Positions 61,775 to 64,000 of a stretch of DNA of 64,000 bases are shown one piece after another. Location of the stretch: the NCBI RefSeq assembly GCF_025972045.1, contig NZ_JAPDHX010000004.1, positions 62,001-126,000 of the forward strand, in the 5' to 3' direction. The position numbers and the translations under genes are program-made. Under the pieces are notes generated by a model. The model ran no database searches and was not told where the DNA came from. It worked only from the letters and a program-made list of their open reading frames with translations. This stretch comes from Micropruina sonneratiae (GTDB lineage Bacteria; Actinomycetota; Actinomycetes; Propionibacteriales; Propionibacteriaceae). The number at the start of each line of letters is the position of its first letter. The stretch's first letter is position 1.

Positions 61775-63439
61775 GTGTGGGAGCAACTCAAGCAAGCACT
61801 CGGGCAGCAGCCGGATTCCGGTGACGCCACGACCCGAAGACTGGTCAAGCTGCTGCGCAAGCACCTGCCCAGCGACGGCTACGCGACAGTGGTGGTGCTC
61901 ACCCCCGCGGTGACCGGATCGGTCGAGGCGCTCCGGGACGCATTCCCGGAATGGTCGGTGATCTCGGCGGCCGAGGACACCGGCAACCTGCCCGAGCGGC
62001 TGGCGGCACGCCACCCGATCGACGTGATCATCGACGCCGATCGCGCCGACGACCGACGCAAGCGCTTCCGCCGGCTCTTCTACCACCTGACCCCCGGCGG
62101 GCTGTACGTGGTGCCGGGCGGGGCGGGCGAACTCGGCCCCGACCCTGGCGAGTTGGGCACCTACCTCGCCGAGGCCGCCACGCGGCCGCGGTCAGCGACG
62201 CTGCGCAGCCCCGGCCGCCGGTCGATCGCAGAGAACTCGCTGCGCGCGCTCCGCCAGCATGTGCGGGCCCGCGGCGTGAAGGACGACCTGGTGCTCTCCC
62301 ACGACCTGCCCGACGTCCGGGTGAAGCTCGACGAACCACGGACGAACGCCTACCTCGGCAAGTCGGAACGACACGGCCGCGTGCTGGAGGTTCGGCCGGC
62401 GGGCAAGGCGCCACAACTCAGGGACTACACCGAAGGCCCGGTGCGCCGCGATCCGCCCGTCGACGGCCGGATCGGCAAGTCGAAGCTCAGCCTGCGGGAG
62501 TATCGCGACGCCATCGTGGGCATCGAGCAGGTCGTGATGACGGACGCCGCGATCATGGCCGACAGCTACCGGCACCACCAGCGTCGTTACTTGACCAGTC
62601 GCAGCGTGGTCGACGTGGCCCCCGGCTTCGGCATCCCGCGCCGCCGGGTACCGGCCGAACTGCCCCGCCTGCGTGGCAGCTACCTGCACCTCGACAACGA
62701 GATCCGGGGACACTTCGGGCACCTGATGACCGAGACCCTGTCCCGGGTGTGGAGCTGGCACGCCGCCCTCGAGGTCGATCCGGACGTCAAGGTGCTGCTC
62801 GGCGCGACCCGGACGCGGCCGGTGGTCGCCGAATGGGAGTACGGCTTCTACGAAGCGTGCGGCATCCCCCGCGACCGGATCGTGCTGATCGACGGGTACG
62901 TGCGGGTGGAGCGCCTGCTCTCCGGCACCCCGATGTTCAGCATCCCCCAGTACGTCCACCCCGGAATCGTCGACACCTGGAACGAGGTGGGTGACCGGCT
63001 CGCCGCGCAGGCCGCGCCGCGGGAGTGGCCGCGGCGATTCTTCGTGGCGCGCAGGACCAACCGGCGAAGCTGCACCAACGCCGCCGACGTCGAACGGCTG
63101 TTCGCCGAGCGCGGCTTCACGGCGCTCTATCCCGAGGACTACTCGCTGTACGACCAGGTAGCGCTGTTCCGTCAGGCCGAGGCGATCGGGGGCTGGTGCG
63201 GCAGCGGCACCTTCCACCTGGCGCTCGTGCGCGACCCCAAGCACCTGATCCGGATCGGGCCGGTCAGCTACCAGCCACGCAACGAGTTGCTGATCGCCGC
63301 CGTTCGCGGCCACCGCATCGACGACGTGACGTGTTCGGACGTCGAGGACGACAGCGACCGGCCGCGGTTCAGTTTCAACCTCGAGCGGGAGGGCCCGTAC
63401 CTGACCAGCGTGCTCGAACGCGTGGGCGCGGAGCGGTGA
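61775..63439 (+). CDS. Glycosyltransferase family 61 (DUF563) protein
   Basis: 554 residues from GTG 61775, seven bases or so after GGTGGAGGAG; the in-frame GTG 61757 would place the ribosome site inside the gene. The C-terminal 280 residues are GT61-like: GSYLHLDNEIRGHFGHLMTE, RRFFVARRTNRRSCTN and GGWCGSGTFHLALV. The N-terminal 130 residues resemble a Rossmann-type domain (YATVVVLTPAVTGSVEALRD; LTPGGLYVVPGG). Donor and acceptor unknown; probably cell-surface glycan synthesis. Confidence 0.85.
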   Translation: MWEQLKQALGQQPDSGDATTRRLVKLLRKHLPSDGYATVVVLTPAVTGSVEALRDAFPEWSVISAAEDTGNLPERLAARHPIDVIIDADRADDRRKRFRRLFYHLTPGGLYVVPGGAGELGPDPGELGTYLAEAATRPRSATLRSPGRRSIAENSLRALRQHVRARGVKDDLVLSHDLPDVRVKLDEPRTNAYLGKSERHGRVLEVRPAGKAPQLRDYTEGPVRRDPPVDGRIGKSKLSLREYRDAIVGIEQVVMTDAAIMADSYRHHQRRYLTSRSVVDVAPGFGIPRRRVPAELPRLRGSYLHLDNEIRGHFGHLMTETLSRVWSWHAALEVDPDVKVLLGATRTRPVVAEWEYGFYEACGIPRDRIVLIDGYVRVERLLSGTPMFSIPQYVHPGIVDTWNEVGDRLAAQAAPREWPRRFFVARRTNRRSCTNAADVERLFAERGFTALYPEDYSLYDQVALFRQAEAIGGWCGSGTFHLALVRDPKHLIRIGPVSYQPRNELLIAAVRGHRIDDVTCSDVEDDSDRPRFSFNLEREGPYLTSVLERVGAER

Positions 63440-63466
63440 GCGGCGCCGCGGCGTCCGGCAGGTGGA

Positions 63467-64000
63467 TCACGCGGGACGATGCGCGACGACGAAGGTGCGG
63501 GTGAACGGCAGGATGGTGCCGTGCGGGCCGGGCGGGTACGCCTTGCGGAGTTCGGCGGCGTAGGCGTCGGTGAACTCGGCGGACTCGGCGTCGTCCAGCA
63601 CCTCGATCAACGGACGCATGCTCGTGCCGCGCACCCAGTGCAACACCGGATCCGGTCCGGTCAGCACGTGCAGGTAGGTGGTCTGCCAGACGTCGACCCG
63701 CAGGCCGGCCCCCAGCAGCAGCGCCGCGTAGTGACCGGGGCTGCCGACGGCGTCCCCGTGCCGTAGCACGCCGGCCAGCCGGTCGCGCCAGCGCGGGGTG
63801 GCGGCCAGCTCACGCATCAGCGCATGCGAGGGTGAGGAGAAGTTGGCCGGCACCTGGAAGGCCAGCCACGCGTCGGGACGCAGCGAGGCCGCCCACACCC
63901 GCAGCAGTTCCCGATGGTCGGGCACCCACTGCAGGGTGGCGTTGCTCACCAGCAGGTCGAGGTCGAGCGGTGGCTGCCAGCTGTGTAGGTCGGCCAGCCG
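63467..64000 (-). CDS. Trans-aconitate 2-methyltransferase-like protein, 5' end beyond the window
   Basis: The frame is open to the right edge and ends FTRTFVVAHRPA. It contains LDLLVSNATLQWVPDH (Tam motif IV region), WLAFQVPANFSSPSH and YLHVLTGPDPVLHWVRG, the signature of the Tam family, which methylates trans-aconitate with SAM. The N-terminal SAM-binding motif lies outside the window. It converges with the GT61 gene, 27 bp apart. An internal GTG at 63949 is not the start. Confidence 0.85.
   Translation of the reverse strand, partial: RLADLHSWQPPLDLDLLVSNATLQWVPDHRELLRVWAASLRPDAWLAFQVPANFSSPSHALMRELAATPRWRDRLAGVLRHGDAVGSPGHYAALLLGAGLRVDVWQTTYLHVLTGPDPVLHWVRGTSMRPLIEVLDDAESAEFTDAYAAELRKAYPPGPHGTILPFTRTFVVAHRPA

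Noticed and set aside
1-64000. CRISPR arrays or cas genes
   Set aside because: No regularly spaced direct repeats and no Cas-like proteins were seen; the short-period repeats in the DUF4870 and exported-protein genes are coding.

Overview
The window is high-GC DNA from an actinobacterium. The evidence is the G/C-biased third codon positions, the frequent GTG starts, an ECF42-type sigma factor with two DGPF/YCII partners, DUF3618/holin/YihY stress genes, a DUF3073 gene beside purM, and remnants of actinomycete-type integrative elements. Propionibacteriales is a plausible placement, but that is an inference; nothing in the window fixes the genus.

Layout. (1) 1-5361 is the integrase end of an integrative element sitting against the 3' end of tRNA-Lys(TTT). 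It carries a tyrosine recombinase and two nuclease-fold genes, and it continues past the left edge. (2) 5440-9550 is a worn region: a broken NarL-type sensor/regulator pair, a hemerythrin fragment and a broken RibD-like reductase, around an intact TDT transporter and a divergent LysR regulator with a perfect palindrome between them. (3) 9650-14650 holds a TetR regulator, a YihY/DUF3618/holin envelope-stress operon, a small lipoprotein and a membrane protein. (4) 14866-18573 is a tightly overlapping operon for Fe-siderophore or corrinoid-type uptake, ending in a SAM methyltransferase, with a Fur-like site upstream. (5) 19006-22608 is a sugar-acid module: P-loop kinase, MFS transporter, KDPG aldolase and divergent DeoR regulator. 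(6) 22715-29411 encodes secreted or surface proteins, two metallopeptidases and a membrane-anchored protein that looks like a GroEL apical domain.

(7) 29595-42392 is a 12.75-kb genomic island in tRNA-Glu(TTC). It is bounded by 47-bp direct repeats (46/47 identical) of the tRNA 3' half. Its own integrase is reduced to a 66-residue tail next to a truncated IS3 transposase. A second, nearly complete IS3 element has cut a gene resembling the AICE replication activator Pra, beside a GntR-type regulator. The cargo looks defence-like: a TIR protein, a Phd-TPR-HhH fusion divergent from a membrane protein, a GntR/HAD pair, an AT-richer two-gene membrane operon and a DUF6414 protein.

(8) 42406-46403 contains a glycerol-1-phosphate dehydrogenase-like gene, tRNA-Asp and tRNA-Phe with promoter and terminator, and the ECF42 sigma operon. 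(9) 46516-50930 is a two-component system whose likely operator, TGAGAG-N2-CTCTCA, occurs three times: before the kinase, before a small lipoprotein, and before a second small exported protein with a related signal peptide. (10) 51814-61638 is the purine block DUF3073, purM, purF, DUF4870, purL, purQ and purS, interrupted by a divergent BadF-type kinase with a large inverted repeat in front of it. A GT61 glycosyltransferase and the 3' end of a trans-aconitate methyltransferase-like gene close the window.

Several genes in and outside the islands are disrupted by what look like single-base indels (about 870-1420, 24631, 25348, 35121). Some of these may be sequencing errors rather than biology.
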